DNA from: Branchipolynoe longqiensis
Taxonomy: Eukaryota > Annelida > Polychaeta > Phyllodocida > Polynoidae
NCBI GenBank assembly: GCA_030323885.1
Contig: CM059193.1
Coordinates: 71,143,997-71,207,996 of the forward strand
Length of the DNA: 64,000 nucleotides
Direction of reading: 5' to 3'
In this document: positions 1 to 11,665 of the stretch, piece by piece
Layout: each line of letters starts with the position of its first letter
Numbering within the stretch: the first letter of the stretch is position 1
The notes under the pieces: model-generated
The model's input: the letters and a program-made list of their open reading frames with translations, nothing else
Told to the model about the DNA's origin: nothing
The model's database searches: none
Translations under genes and position numbers: made by a program

Positions 1-422
1 TCCCGTGCTCAGAGGTGTCCCTCGCTTCTGCGCATGCGTCAGAATCTAATAAGGATGGCCGTAATCAATTAACACTACCCGGGCGACTCGGGTCATCCGA
101 GTCGTCAGAAATTCAAATAGAACACGGCGAGTGGAGTCGACAAATACACGTGCCATGTGCATAAAAAGAATAACTTAGATTAATTAAATGGAAATATAGG
201 TAAACTGGGCCATCATAAAATACTTTAAATCCTATTTTGCTGTATTTTTATCGGTTATTAAAAAAAAAAAGAAAGATTGTCCACCCAAGCGCGGAGAAGC
301 GTATTCGATTATTCGACCCGAGTTTGTAGGATGTGCGCATGCGCCAATAAGTGGCTCAGGTGACCCGAGTTGATGCGAAATCCGCGCATGCGCAGAAGCG
401 AGGGACACCTCTGAGCACGGGA
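1..422. mobile_element. MITE-like element with 38-bp perfect terminal inverted repeats
   Basis: Bases 1-38 are the exact reverse complement of 385-422. The interior shares blocks with the better-bounded element at 20101-20565: the AAATAGAACAC stretch, the CTTTAAATCCTATTTTGCTGTA stretch, the poly-A part and the GTATTCGATTA / GGTGACCCGAGTT blocks. The inverted repeat reaches the first base of the window, so the true left end and any target duplication cannot be seen. No coding capacity. Confidence 0.7.
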
Positions 423-2065
423 ACCCGCTGAAACCACCACACCGGCTCAATAAATTCATTCAAGAACCGATTAGAAAAAGCATGGGCTGATGATACAGGG
501 AAATTTGACCAATTATTCACCACATGCTACTAATTTATTCCTTGTGTTGCTAATTACTTGCACTCAAGCAAAAATGAGAGACAAATAAGTGTTCACACTT
601 CCTGTCTACCAATCACTATATCACATACCCCAGATTCTGCACTTTATCCATCTGCTACCACACCCTCCACATGTCTGGTGTTTGCAACATTTGCATCCTT
701 TGTGAGTTCAGACGCTCACCCCAACTCTTATCGTTTCGAGTCCTCTATGGTGTCGAATTATCGAACTTTGATAGTCGTAAAATTTCATCATGATTGATTA
801 TATATTCTGTCCTGGCATATACGGACGAAAACATCACTATGTATACTTTGACGCATAATTGATGCATTGCTATGAGACGACTTGTAAAATGAATAATTAA
901 TTATCATTAGCCTAGACATTGCGACACAATATGGACGTCGAGTTGACGAAATCGTTGCTCAACTTCGGCTGAAGAAGAAACAAAAAACTATTTCTATACA
1001 AAGACAAAGTAAGGCTTCCTTGTCAGAGTACTTTATTGCATTTGGTGAACACATATTTATGACACAATGGCTATGCAAATCGCCCTTGGCAATGAGAATT
1101 CCTATTCAAGCATGGACCATGGTGTCAGACTCGTTCAGTTTGTCAGGGCCACGATTAGATAATGATTGGGACGCTTCTATAGACGACATCACGGTTCCGA
1201 CTGCGCATGCGCTGAAAACTGCGTTGGGAGCAAAGCAAAGGCGTATGGCCATTGAGTTTGCCGATATGCGCAGTGAAAAACGTCAGTTTTATTCAAAATT
1301 AATAGAAATCCAAAACCCTAAACGTATCAATTTAATATAATCTTTTTGTTAAACATGTTTTCTATATGTGTTCCAAACGGTTTGTGTCTAGGTGGTGTGG
1401 TTTTTATCAATATTTTACTTTTTCTGTATGGAGATTGCTCACTATCATTGACAATGCATTGATTGAGTATGGCGTACGGCCATTGAGTTTGCCGATATGC
1501 GTAGGGCAAAACTGGCATATTATTCAAAATAAATAGAAATACATAACAATTTGGCACAAAAATGGACAGAAGGATGCAATATAATAATATAATGAATATG
1601 ACTAAGACACAACTCTCCATAATTAAGCATTTTGAGCTAAGAAACATACAATTTCAGTCACTTTACAGGCTGATGTTTACATCACCATTGATTAGCCAGA
1701 AGTAATTCTTGTTCTAAATATTAAAATGTCAAATGTGTCAACAAAAACTTGTTTCGAAGAAATATATAACCAATATCTGATTAACCCTACTCATTTTCTA
1801 TTTCTACTTATGTCATTAACCATAGGATATAAATAAAAACATGAATAAAATAAGCAAAACTGACTCTGGCTATGGCTCTAATGCTAGTCTGAGTGCCTAG
1901 ATTTGTCTAAATCTAAATGCACATGGCATAAGATGTCCTGATTATATTGATGTAAATGCAATGCTGGATAAAAGATTAATATCTTAATTTATTATATATA
2001 TTTTTTTAGCTGGTATTCTATGTTTTAAACAAGAGCTGAGATGAGCTGAAACTAGCACATTTCAT
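423..2065. other. Intergenic, no convincing gene
   Basis: Mostly AT-rich DNA. An open frame of 106 codons on + (1020-1340) has no recognisable domain. Its end overlaps a block (about 1238-1320) that recurs in diverged form at about 1467-1548 (shared GGCCATTGAGTTTGCCGATATGCG), which suggests repeat DNA rather than an exon. Confidence 0.5.
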
Positions 2066-2276
2066 AGCTGCACCAAGATAAAAGATTCACCCGGTACTTG
2101 TAGTACACGGGTGAACGACAACGTAGTCTAAATACGGGCGAAAATATCTTTAGTATGGAACAGGGAGTAGAATGTCTGCCTCCAGTATCAAATGGATACT
2201 GTAGTGGTCTGCACTGACCTCTCAGGCAAGGAGCTGCATAGACAGGTAGGCGTGGGTAGTGTGTTGATATCAGGGA

Positions 2277-2349
2277 GCCTAGGTGGTGTAATGGTTAGCA
2301 CACTGGCCCGGAATGCAAAGAGATGTGGGTTCGAGTCCCACTCTAGGCG
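2277..2349 (+). repeat. tRNA-like sequence, array copy 1
   Basis: Has a 7-base acceptor-like pairing (GCCTAGG / CTAGGC), an A-box-like TGGTGTAATGG and a B box GGTTCGAGTCC. The D-arm half resembles animal tRNA-Gln. The anticodon stem does not pair, so this looks like a tRNA-derived repeat rather than a working tRNA gene. Confidence 0.65.
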
Positions 2350-2596
2350 CAATATTTCCCATTTTCATCACCCCCACGACACTGGTTGCCGTGACCATGA
2401 TTCTGTACAAGCTACGCGCTGTATGGTTGTTGAACCTACCCTGTGTATGTGAGTGCGTTGCCTTGCCTGTGTGTATGTAATTGTAAGCATTACAAGACTT
2501 ACAATTCCAGGGGGACGAGTGTAGTGGTCTGCACTGACCTCTCAGGCAAGGAGCCGCATAGACAGGTAGGCGTGGGTAGTGTGTTGATATCAGGGA

Positions 2597-2669
2597 GCCT
2601 AGGTGGTGTAATGGTTAGCACACTGGCCCGGAATGCAAAGAGATGTGGGTTCGAGTCCCACTCTAGGCG
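2597..2669 (+). repeat. tRNA-like sequence, array copy 2
   Basis: Same tRNA-like block as copy 1, identical through the A and B boxes, 320 bp further along within the second tandem unit. Confidence 0.65.
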
Positions 2670-2917
2670 CAGTATTTCCCATTTTCATCACACCCACGAC
2701 ACTGGTTGCCGTGATCAGGATCCTGTACAAGCTTTGCGCTGTATGGTTGTTGAACCTACCCTGTGTATGTATGTGTAAGTGCATTGCCTGTATGTATGTA
2801 ATTGTAAGCATTACAAGACTTACAATTCCAGGGGGACGAGTGTAGTGGTCTGCACTGACCTCTCAGGCAAGTAACCACATAGACAGGTAGGCGTGGGGAG
2901 TGTCTTGATATCAGGGA

Positions 2918-2990
2918 GCCTAGGTGGTGTAATGGTTAGCACACTGGCCCGGAATGCAAAGAGATGTGGGTTCGAGTCCCACTCTAGGCG
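2918..2990 (+). repeat. tRNA-like sequence, array copy 3
   Basis: Third copy, in a tandem unit that breaks off at about 3022 after the CCCCCACGACA block. The sequence that follows belongs to the right arm of the enclosing TIR element. Confidence 0.65.
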
Positions 2991-3313
2991 CAGTATTTCC
3001 CATTTTCATCACCCCCACGACAATACTTATATAGGCACAGAGTTGGTGAAATGGCAGAGAATGCAAAAAGACAAGATGGCAGCTGTAGAATGCCGTCGAT
3101 TTCACTTTTAAATCTTATTAAACTAGATATATTATATTTTTCAACTCAAAGGTAGCGGGCTAATAATAAGACATGTAAAGAATAATTGTTGCTTCTTACA
3201 TTGTGAAATTAGGCTCTCATTTCATTGACCCGTATTTTCGACCGTTTTTATATAGGGTTGGTATTCACCCGTGTACTGCGAGTACCGGGTGAATCATTTA
3301 TCTAAGCTGCACC

Positions 3314-4586
3314 CAGTGTATTAGCATGTGCCAGGTGCTTCTGGGGGGGGGCGGGGGGTGTTGTTTTGCTCTGACGCATCCCACAATGCACCGCGCCGCT
3401 GGAACGGTGATGTTGTTTATTATCACGGTACCCATTACCATAAACTTGTCTTTATCCTATTGTGGAACAATGTGGTGAAACTATGCGAAGTCTAAGGTTG
3501 CTAAAAAAAAAAAGAAGGGTATTCAGATCTAGATTTAAAAAATGTGTATTCAGATTTATATTTGTGAAGAGTGGTTTCTAGCAAAACTGACGTCATTCTG
3601 CTGGCATGGAGAGAAATGTCACCTGACCGGGTCTCCTGAAAACTGGCCAGAAGTGTCACATGGAGAGTTAAAATCTAATATTTGAATTTTAAACATTTGT
3701 TGGTTGCAAATGAAAGATGGAAATCTCCCCATTACATAAATATGTAAAACATAAATTGATGTGATAAAAAATAAAGGTGTAGTCCATGATTAAGCTATAT
3801 CATATGGCAGTACAACATGTTGCTCAGACATAGCAAATGTTTAGGACACCACACACTATGCTTAATAAAAATCTAAGCAGAATTAAATAATTTCATACTG
3901 AGAAGCATATTAATCATGGCATAATATACAGAAATATGTAGTGCTTATATTGATAAAAAAAATAATTTCCCAGCCATGCTTTATTCACTGAATAATTAGT
4001 GTACAATATTTGTGTGGCATCCAGACACCATTGGTTACATCTCTGACGGAAATTTGTAATGTTATTTCTGAAGACATCAAATAATTTTGTTTATAAATTT
4101 AAGCATGCATACATGTTAATAAATACTTCCTTTTGATTTGGGAACTGTTTTGTTGGATATATCAATGCAATACAAGATGTTAGTAAAGATCCAACCATGT
4201 CCCATATGTCATGTTACAAATGGCTGACTGTAAAATGGTGTTTTTTTTGTACAAAAACACTTCATAACTAAAAAGACCAAAGTTGCACACAGTTTATGTT
4301 ATTTCCCTTGTTTCTTACATCAAATCTGAACATGAAAAGTAGAAGGGAAAAAATAAGCAGGACGTTTTTTTATTGATGTTTTAAAATCCTATCCTCTGCT
4401 GACCAGTTTTCAGGATAGTGACTCATCTACATATATGTATATACTGCCACTTCATATGCCATTTCTATCGCACAAATGAGTAAAAATATAATATAATCCC
4501 ATATGCGAAGATTTGTCAATTGTTAGGTCTTCAATTGCGATGCACATACTATGCTTCATTGTAACTATGGGACCCTCTGTTTCTAG
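3314..4586. other. Upstream region of the TSSC4-like gene
   Basis: AT-rich and without open frames. It should contain the promoter and a non-coding first exon if the acceptor at 4581-4586 is used, but I cannot place either. Confidence 0.4.
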
Positions 4587-4590
4587 ACAT

Positions 4591-5502
4591 ATGATGACAG
4601 ACTCAGTTTCAACTGGCTTTTCACTCAACTCGGAAGAGAGTGGTTTTAACAGTAGATGCAATGATGTCTTTGCGGATCTTGCGACACTGGAAAAGAAACA
4701 TGATGCGCTGGACACAGTGAGGTCAAGAAAGCGCGGTAATGAAGAAAGGTCCAGTCTACAAAGGCCCGACCCTCTGGAGGACCCTGTAGAGCCACATGAG
4801 GGGAGGCCATTCTTTAAGAACCCTCATGGTCGGGCTCCACGCCGACTGCAGCACAGTGCGGGGTTCAAAAAGGACCCCAAGAAATGGATTTCCTATGATC
4901 TGTCTGATGTTTCCCCAGATCAACTCTCGGATAAAGGGAATAAAGCTGCAGCACTGGCTTTTCTCCAGGAGCGTCAGAAGGCCAGGGAAGGCGACAACAC
5001 CGATGAAACTGCCGCAGATCTGAACCAGAAGGTTCAGTTTTCATACCGTCCATCAGTGGATGATAGTAAACCAGAAGCGAGTGACTCGTCAGATACAAAA
5101 TTCTGTGGCGGTAAACTTGTGATGCCTGAGTATGACATGGGCCAGCGAATGGCAAAACCAAAGCACAAATGGAGGAAGATGGACAAGTCAGCAGCCACTG
5201 GATCTGCCGCAGTTAACCTGGACTATCTTGAGAGGGGTGATCATGAAGTCGACGAAACTACAGAAGTTATCCCCGCTGTAAGTTCTGAGGGAAGTATGGC
5301 TAAAGCGATTTCAGACAAAACAACGCTTACCTTTGCCGCAAAGGAAAATGTGGAGGGAGAAATGGACACAGACACAAGCTCTGAGGCAATGTCCTCTTTT
5401 GATAGTGTTGAAGTTAAGTTCAAAAAGAAATCAGGAAGGAAGGGGATTCGTCAGAGAAAAAGAGATGATGGTGATGACGACGACGACGATGATGATGATT
5501 AA
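4591..5502 (+). CDS. tssc4: TSSC4-like U5 snRNP assembly factor
   Basis: 303 codons. The open frame runs further upstream, but a strong acceptor (polypyrimidine then TTCTAG at 4581-4586) lies 4 bases before two consecutive ATGs at 4591 and 4594, so I start there; the usual TSSC4 arrangement has the CDS in one exon after a 5' non-coding exon. Recognised by the family pattern: an N-terminal DVFADLATLEKK segment (vertebrate TSSC4 has a similar DIFDCLEG), then an FKKDPKKWISYDLSDV segment followed by NKAAALAFLQE, which parallels the W-x-x-Y-[SD]-L-x-D-V ... ALAFL core. The C-terminus is basic (KFKKKSGRKG) and then a run of aspartates encoded by GAY codons. TSSC4 is known as a nuclear chaperone of U5 and tri-snRNP assembly; that role here is by homology only. 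It is otherwise poorly conserved, so a distant paralogue is possible. Confidence 0.75.
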   Translation: MMTDSVSTGFSLNSEESGFNSRCNDVFADLATLEKKHDALDTVRSRKRGNEERSSLQRPDPLEDPVEPHEGRPFFKNPHGRAPRRLQHSAGFKKDPKKWISYDLSDVSPDQLSDKGNKAAALAFLQERQKAREGDNTDETAADLNQKVQFSYRPSVDDSKPEASDSSDTKFCGGKLVMPEYDMGQRMAKPKHKWRKMDKSAATGSAAVNLDYLERGDHEVDETTEVIPAVSSEGSMAKAISDKTTLTFAAKENVEGEMDTDTSSEAMSSFDSVEVKFKKKSGRKGIRQRKRDDGDDDDDDDDD

Positions 5503-5717
5503 AGGGGGGCGGAGGGGGGGGGGGAAACACTCTTGCTTGACATTGTGTAAATATGATGTATGGTGTCAAATGAATTGTAACTTTATGTTGCTTTATATGT
5601 GACATGATGTTGGAATGTTTGCGTGTCTGTTTTATGCTAGCCTATATTGTGGAAGATTGGGATTACTACATAAATATGGAACAATTATAGCCTTACAAAT
5701 AGTGTTGGGTGTAAATG

Positions 5718-5723
5718 AATAAA
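5718..5723 (+). promoter_or_regulatory. Poly(A) signal of the TSSC4-like gene
   Basis: AATAAA 216 bases after the stop codon. The 3' UTR begins with a G-rich tract (5503-5524). Confidence 0.6.
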
Positions 5724-5740
5724 CAGTTCAACGATAATAA

Positions 5741-7224
5741 AACAACTTTATTTATTCTTCAGTTCCCTCATATACACATGTAGCTTCATGCAACTATGAC
5801 AAAGACTACGATTCAGAGCATTCACAGAACATGGTATTTTCGGCACAACGTTTTTTTTTTTTTTTTTAAAGAAAAGACATGTTGATTTCTTTAATACACA
5901 GATGAATTCTTTTATAGGAGATAAGCACACCATCAAACAACGATATATTTCCCTTGTATCGGCACTGTTTACACATTTCGTTTGAGTTGAAGAGTTTCAC
6001 GGAATATTCTCATGGTGTAAAATATAACCCCTTTTCTTGATCAATACTCAAAATTCTGGGGCAAGTACCATTAAACTACTCATGCTTTCTAAATTAACAT
6101 GTGCTTACCTAATTAGGTGAGCGCTGGGCTATTATGACCCAATTGAACCCCCTAACACTGAAGATGCATTCTCGGGCAGTGTTCTTAGGGTAGGTTCATC
6201 AACCATACGTTTACTGCCATTCAGGATACAGGGCACAAGTCTTGCGGATTGATTTCAAACTAGAAAAAAAACTGAAGAGGTCTATGAGTCTATCTTGATA
6301 TGCATCCGCGATAACTACGTCCTGCATCGTGAATGGCAGACATCTGAATTATTTATTCCACCACTGAAACACTTTTCTTTTGTTATTTCACGATTTAAAC
6401 AACTACTGCCATCAAGTACACATCCATATTGACACCAAAGCTTTATGTTGCCCAGATGTGACGAGTAGTAGTGTGAGTGGCAAACATTGTTCAGTTGGCA
6501 AACCGAGAGCTTGTGGAATTTTAGACGAATACATTTAAAAAATCACAAATTTGTTTAAATGTAGTGGTGGTTAAATGGAACTAGTACCATTACCAGTAAA
6601 CACTAGGCGACCTCGTATCACCCTATGGTACACGAAACGACTCTGTGCTGTTGATGATGTAATAAAGTGCTCCCCGTCCTGATATTACTGTTGCCAGGGC
6701 GTAAAACTCCAACAACCAATAAAGTGTTGAACATGTATAAATTTCTAGATTTCTCGTCAATACCACTTTAAAAGAGATTTGAGAAAAGGGCAGCCCCCCC
6801 CCCCCCCTGCCCGCATGGACATGATCCTTATCAGGTGACAGGACTGTTCCTATCACATTTTTAACATTTCCTATTAGGTTTTAAATTTGTACACCTGCAA
6901 TGATACACAATCCATCTATATTATTTGCATATTTAAACCAGCTAAGAACTCAGTATTATTCAATTAATTGGCACAATTATCTATCCAAGGAGCAGTGGAA
7001 AATATTTATTTTCAGTGCCAATCCCATTTGCGACTACATCTCTTAAGGGAGGATTGTCCCATAACATCCACCAGGGAGCCACTCTCACGGATACAGAGTA
7101 ACTCATTTAATAAAGATACACCAAGAAACAATCACTCGATAAATTGATAAAGATTACTTTCTCTACAATTCAAAAAAAGAAAAGGTAGGCATTTATGGAT
7201 ATATATATAGTAACCTAGTATATA
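5741..7224. other. Intergenic, no gene seen
   Basis: AT-rich. Contains a poly-T run near 5851, a C-run near 6795 and a short decayed SINE-tail fragment near 6668-6712 (CCGTCCTGATAT...GTTGCCAGGGCGTAAAA). Confidence 0.5.
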
Positions 7225-7596
7225 CAGGGATGAAAGATCTCTGCGATTTCCGGGATTTTTCCTGTAGCTATAAGTGTATACTAATACGTTGCGGCCTTCC
7301 TGATATGACCTTAGATGTTGCCAGGACGTCTTCAAACGCCACAGCAGTGTCAGCGAATACCGATATGTGGTGCAAACGCCGCAGCACTATCAGTGTATAC
7401 CGATATGGGGTGCAAACGTCGCAGCACTAGCAGCGTATACTACTAATACATGCTTCAAATGGTGCAGCACTATCAGCGTATATCAATATGTATGAAATCC
7501 GACTTCGGGAATTTTCAGCGATTCCCTGACAATGCTAAGCCTATGGGAGAATATTAGCATTTCCGCTTTTTTCCCCGGAGACCACTTTCATCCCTG
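7225..7596. mobile_element. MITE with CAGGGATGAAAG terminal inverted repeats
   Basis: The left end CAGGGATGAAAG at 7225 and the right end CTTTCATCCCTG ending at 7596 are exact complements, with TATA directly outside both. The interior holds a SINE-tail fragment (7289-7332) and a minisatellite, and no transposase. CAGGG-type ends occur in hAT elements, but no 8-bp duplication is visible, so the superfamily is open. Confidence 0.6.
7333..7490 (+). repeat. Minisatellite, about 46-bp unit, 3 to 4 copies
   Basis: Repeated blocks of the form GCAGCACTATCAGYGTAT followed by ACCGATATGKGGTGCAAACG, inside the TIR element at 7225-7596. Confidence 0.7.
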
Positions 7597-9501
7597 TATA
7601 TAGAAGTAAGGAACAATCCAAGTCATACATGTTAAAACTCGTATTAGGATCTTTGTCAAAACCAGCGATAAATGGAAGTACATTCAAAAGAAAGGGGAGG
7701 AAATACCAAATCGAAATTCCATCTGAAGTTAGCACTCCAGGAAACCTTAAAGGAAGGCACCAGCACTCAAGAAACAGTAGTCGCTAGATATGTGTATATT
7801 CTTTTTAAAGAGGCATGCATGAATTTAATATATTTTCTCAGCATTCTGAATGAGATGTCACCAAAGCTTTAGTGTATAGATTCTAGCATAACTATCGAAT
7901 GGACTTCCACTTTGGGGACCTATTGAATAGAAGCTATTCTACAACTCTGGACAATTCCATTGGCGAAGAAACCCACGGTGCCACTTTAAGTGTGCAGTCT
8001 GGTCTTCCTGGCTATTTACACTTTAGCGTGCGGTCTACTTGCATTTTTACACTTCAGCGTATTGTCTATTTACTTAACCATAGCCTTCAATTTGAGGATA
8101 CTGGTCACAAAACCAGCTGAGGTCTCGGTGGACAGATCAGGTCATTTCACAGCGTAGACTAGCTTTCCTAAAAATACAGTACCTAATAATATCAGTTATT
8201 TCTAATGATATTTGTGACAGATTCAACACATCAACCGTCAGAGCGCTTCTGTCACACACGTCACCATTTCTCCGGCACACTAATTCAACAATTGTTGGTA
8301 ATTCGGACCCATGTGGCTAATAGCCAAATGCCGGTTCTTACTGAAGGTTCAATGCTGTGCGCTGACTGGCATCTTTGAAAGCGTGAGAGAAAAAACCACC
8401 AGTGTACAGCGTGACGTTAATATTTGTCAACAGGACAATTCACCAGGTTTAGATGTGATGCACATGTATTAAGCAACCACGCATATATAAATTAATTACT
8501 AAGTAGTGGACAGAGTAGCCTGTCTGATTTCTTGCATATTCATTTGTACCCTAATATTGAATTCAAACAACGTAAAATCACCACGAATAATTTTATTAAT
8601 GATGCGCATGGTTTGGAAAAGTGCATCTTTGAATAAATGATGTGTAATGAGGTAGCGTGTCTGCAACCATGTTCCAATAAACATTTAATTGCGAGTGGGT
8701 GTGGGTGTGTGGGTGGGGTGTGTGATGATTTGTGATTTTCACTGTGAACCATAAGAGAATTTCTGTTATCTAAGAGGAATCGCAATCTGGAAGCTTTAAT
8801 TATAGACTTGCAAGGAATATGTTTTATTGATAATTTAAAAAGAGGGGAAAAAAAGTTAAATCCAAACAAATAATGTATAATTGATTATAATAACATAAAG
8901 ACATGTAAATGTAGTTTTGCACATGAAGAATGGTAAGGTAAGGTTGAGGCCCTCCTCCCTTACTTACCATAAATACTGTTATTTTGGACCCTCAAAAGGA
9001 ATAACTATCTGCGAGCGCACTCATGGAGTAGCTTAAGACTTAAGAGGTTGGTGGCAAGATCTCACGTTCATGCGCTGTTGCGAGATTTCCACAAGAAGTG
9101 GCCATTTTTTAAATTTAATTAACAATAGAATAACGAGATAGCAAGAGGGACGAGCAAAATCAACATAGAGTAGACTGATTTACTGCTGGCAAATATCAGA
9201 CACATATGCCTCTAAACAAACTTCAACCACATACTGCTTCAAATTGAACCTATTCACACGAATCAGTGCTATATCCTAAACCGCTTCATCATAAATTGTT
9301 TGAATGCAACTGTGGCAAATAGTTGTAAGACAATATGGATGAGTCAGCAATGATAATCTTGTAACGGACTTTGAAATATGATAGCACTGTAATAAGCTTT
9401 AGAAAGTGAAACTAGATTAGAATTAGAAGTCCTTCCATATTTGATTTCCTTCGAAATCCTTGTAGATTTGCATTGTGAATTTCTAGAAGAGATTTTCTTT
9501 T
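7597..9501. other. Intergenic, no gene seen
   Basis: No open frame with recognisable content. A GT-rich stretch (8690-8730) is the only low-complexity feature. Confidence 0.5.
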
Positions 9502-10053
9502 TTAAAGTCGCCGGTTATACCTCACCCAGATACAAACGAATCCAGCATCAAAAGCTCTCCAAACATACCTTTGCTTAGTTTGTTCAGTTCATGCCACTGA
9601 ACATGTGGGAGGAGAGTTGAGGTCTGTGATGTCTGAATGACATCATAGGTGGGATTCCCTCATCACATGACCTAGAGGGGTTCTCCACACACAGGGGAAG
9701 CCATGGCAACCACCAAGATGGCAGCCACAGAAAGCTCTCAATTCAACTTTTAAAGTCTATTAATCTACATGATTTAATCAATTATTCACACACAAAGTAG
9801 CTGGTTATGATAAATAAACATAGTACCTTTATATTTATCATTTTAGATTGCAATTTCTAACATTTCTTTCTCTATATGGTTGTATAAAATTGTCAGTGCT
9901 GCTGGACTAAATAAAACACAACAGAGGCAACCAATGTCAGCACTCTCCCCCCACATATGTAGTTGCATGAACTGAAAACCAGCAAACGTATGCTTGGAGA
10001 GCATTTATCAGAGTACGGGTGGTGTCTCAATGACCTACAACTGGCCCCTTTAA
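9502..10053. mobile_element. TTAA-flanked MITE with about 75-bp imperfect inverted repeats
   Basis: The left arm (9502-9597) and the reverse complement of the right arm (9960-10053) align: both contain GCTCTCCAA[A/G]CATAC[C/G]TTTGCT followed by TTCAGTTCATGC. At the outer edge AGnnGCCnG follows TTAA at both ends (9502-9505 and 10050-10053). TTAA duplication is the hallmark of piggyBac-type insertion. The interior has no ORF but contains an AAGATGGCAGC...ACTTTTAAA block resembling 3075-3120. Confidence 0.55.
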
Positions 10054-10472
10054 AGACCTTTTAAAAGAGACGCTTCTGAAATTATGACACTTTTCCATGG
10101 CATACATTTTCAGCTTGTGTGGGTTTTCTTAGTCAATGCCGTGTTACTATTGTGAGTACCGCATGATTACTAAAGGCCAGCCACATCTATCCACTGACTG
10201 ACAATCTCAGAAGCAACTAGCTTTTATGCAATGGAGGGGACAGTTCCCTGCAGAGTGAAGGAATTGAACTGAACTAATTAATCATAAATTGTCATAAATC
10301 ACAGGGTACTACCATTAAATAAACATCCCAAAGGATATTTACCACACAAAATAAACCCACAAGACCATATTATACACCCAACAGTAAATCCTGATATTAA
10401 TGAGTGATTGAACATCAGATTGGCAATAGATGTCACTTTGGCTAGAAACTATACGAACCCTTTTCACTTACA

Positions 10473-10754
10473 GTTGCAGTCCGATGGTTTTGAGTTTGTA
10501 AATTTTCCGAGATAAACTTTAGTTTTAAATGGCTAACTTTTGAGATACTTGAAGTGCAAATATGTCAAATAAATGTTGTCAAGCATACCAACAATCTGAA
10601 ACCATAGGCTTCTGTAGGAACAGGTTCTATTAAATTGATTCTATGTGGCATCAAATGCTTAATACTTTTATCAGTATCTAAGCTAGCTGTGTAGAATCAA
10701 ATCTAAATAAATGTTTTGGTTTAGAAAATATGATGCTTCATCGGACTTTGCAAC
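10473..10754. repeat. Dispersed TIR repeat (family with AGTCCGATG ends)
   Basis: Starts GTTGCAGTCCGATGG and ends CATCGGACTTTGCAAC, so the ends are inverted. Internal blocks such as AGAATCAAATCTA recur (also as complements) at 50495-51145, 56790-57125, 61190-61440 and 63890-64000, which defines a family of about 300 bp. Confidence 0.6.
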
Positions 10755-11034
10755 TTTAGACATGCTTATATTAATATGACAGAATTCAACCACTAGCAGT
10801 TGGCACAATGTCGAGTGGAATCCAACCAAAACATTGGATGTCTGCTTAGAGCCGAACAGTCTACCAGCAGGTATTGATTTAATAACGATTCACGAATTGT
10901 ATTGATCCGGATATGGTTGAGCAAATTTAATCTAGTAAGACAATGAAATAACGAGGGTCTCTGTATGCCAGCTGAGCCTGAGCATAAATGGCTGAAGTTT
11001 ATTCCAACGTGTGAACGCCAGTTGATGTTTTCAC

Positions 11035-11432
11035 CAATCTGTATGAACACCGATGGATATTCCTACATATTTGAATGATTCCAACAATCTGTATGACACC
11101 GATTGATATTCACACATTTAAATGATTTCAACAATTTTGTATAAACATCAATTGCTATTCACTCATTTGAATGATTGTAACAATTTGCACAAACACCAAT
11201 TGATATTCACACATATTTGAACAGTTCCAACAATCTACATGGACACGAATTGATATTCACACAGATTTGAATAGTTCAATCTGTATGAACACCGACTCTA
11301 TATTCACACATATTTGAATGGTTCCAACAGTCTCTATGAACACTGAAGGAGCTCACACAGACACCCCACTGGTATTCACACATACCTGAATAGTCCTTGT
11401 AACCCATAGAATGGTATTCACACAGATTTGAA
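11035..11432 (+). repeat. Minisatellite, 50-bp unit, about 7 copies
   Basis: Degenerate tandem copies of a unit like CAATCTGTATGAACACCGAT followed by TGATATTCACACATATTTGAATGATTCCAA. The array decays toward 11432, about 230 bp downstream of the stop of the minus-strand gene. Confidence 0.8.
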
Positions 11433-11665
11433 GTACAACAATATTTCCCCAACAGAATTACAAGCGTGCAGTATAGAGGATATTTTCCCAGTTCAAACAA
11501 TGCTGCTTAGGAATTCAACAAAAAGAAAGAAAATATATAAGTCATTACCCAATAATCACCAGTTAACACAGTCGAGCAACAAGTATCTAAGCATACATTG
11601 TGCGAGTGTGAGAATAATCTGTGCATAATCCTGGGATCATTTATACAATCAACACAAGCACAGCC

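Larger units (their letters stand above)
2075..3304. mobile_element. TIR element with 9-bp target duplication enclosing a tandem tRNA-like array
   Basis: The ends are inverted repeats of about 40 bp: from 2075 the left reads AAGATAAAAGATTCACCCGG, and the reverse complement of the right end at 3304 reads TAGATAAATGATTCACCCGG. The inner part of each end is itself nearly palindromic (TTCACCC...GGGTGAA). The nonamer AGCTGCACC lies directly outside both ends (2066-2074 and 3305-3313). A 9-bp duplication is the size known for Mutator-like elements, so a non-autonomous MULE is the best inference. The interior holds 2.6 tandem copies of a unit of about 320 bp (starts near 2200, 2520 and 2841) and no transposase. 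Confidence 0.7.

Noticed and set aside
2277..2990. Three functional tRNA genes
   Set aside because: A and B boxes are good but the anticodon stem does not pair, and the copies are embedded in a tandem repeat.
4513..4590. Upstream extension of the TSSC4-like frame from a TTG codon
   Set aside because: No ATG with family similarity; a strong splice acceptor lies just before the paired ATGs at 4591, so the extension is probably intron.
11035..11432. CRISPR-like regular array
   Set aside because: Whole units are degenerate tandem copies with no constant-repeat/variable-spacer pattern, and the DNA is eukaryotic.
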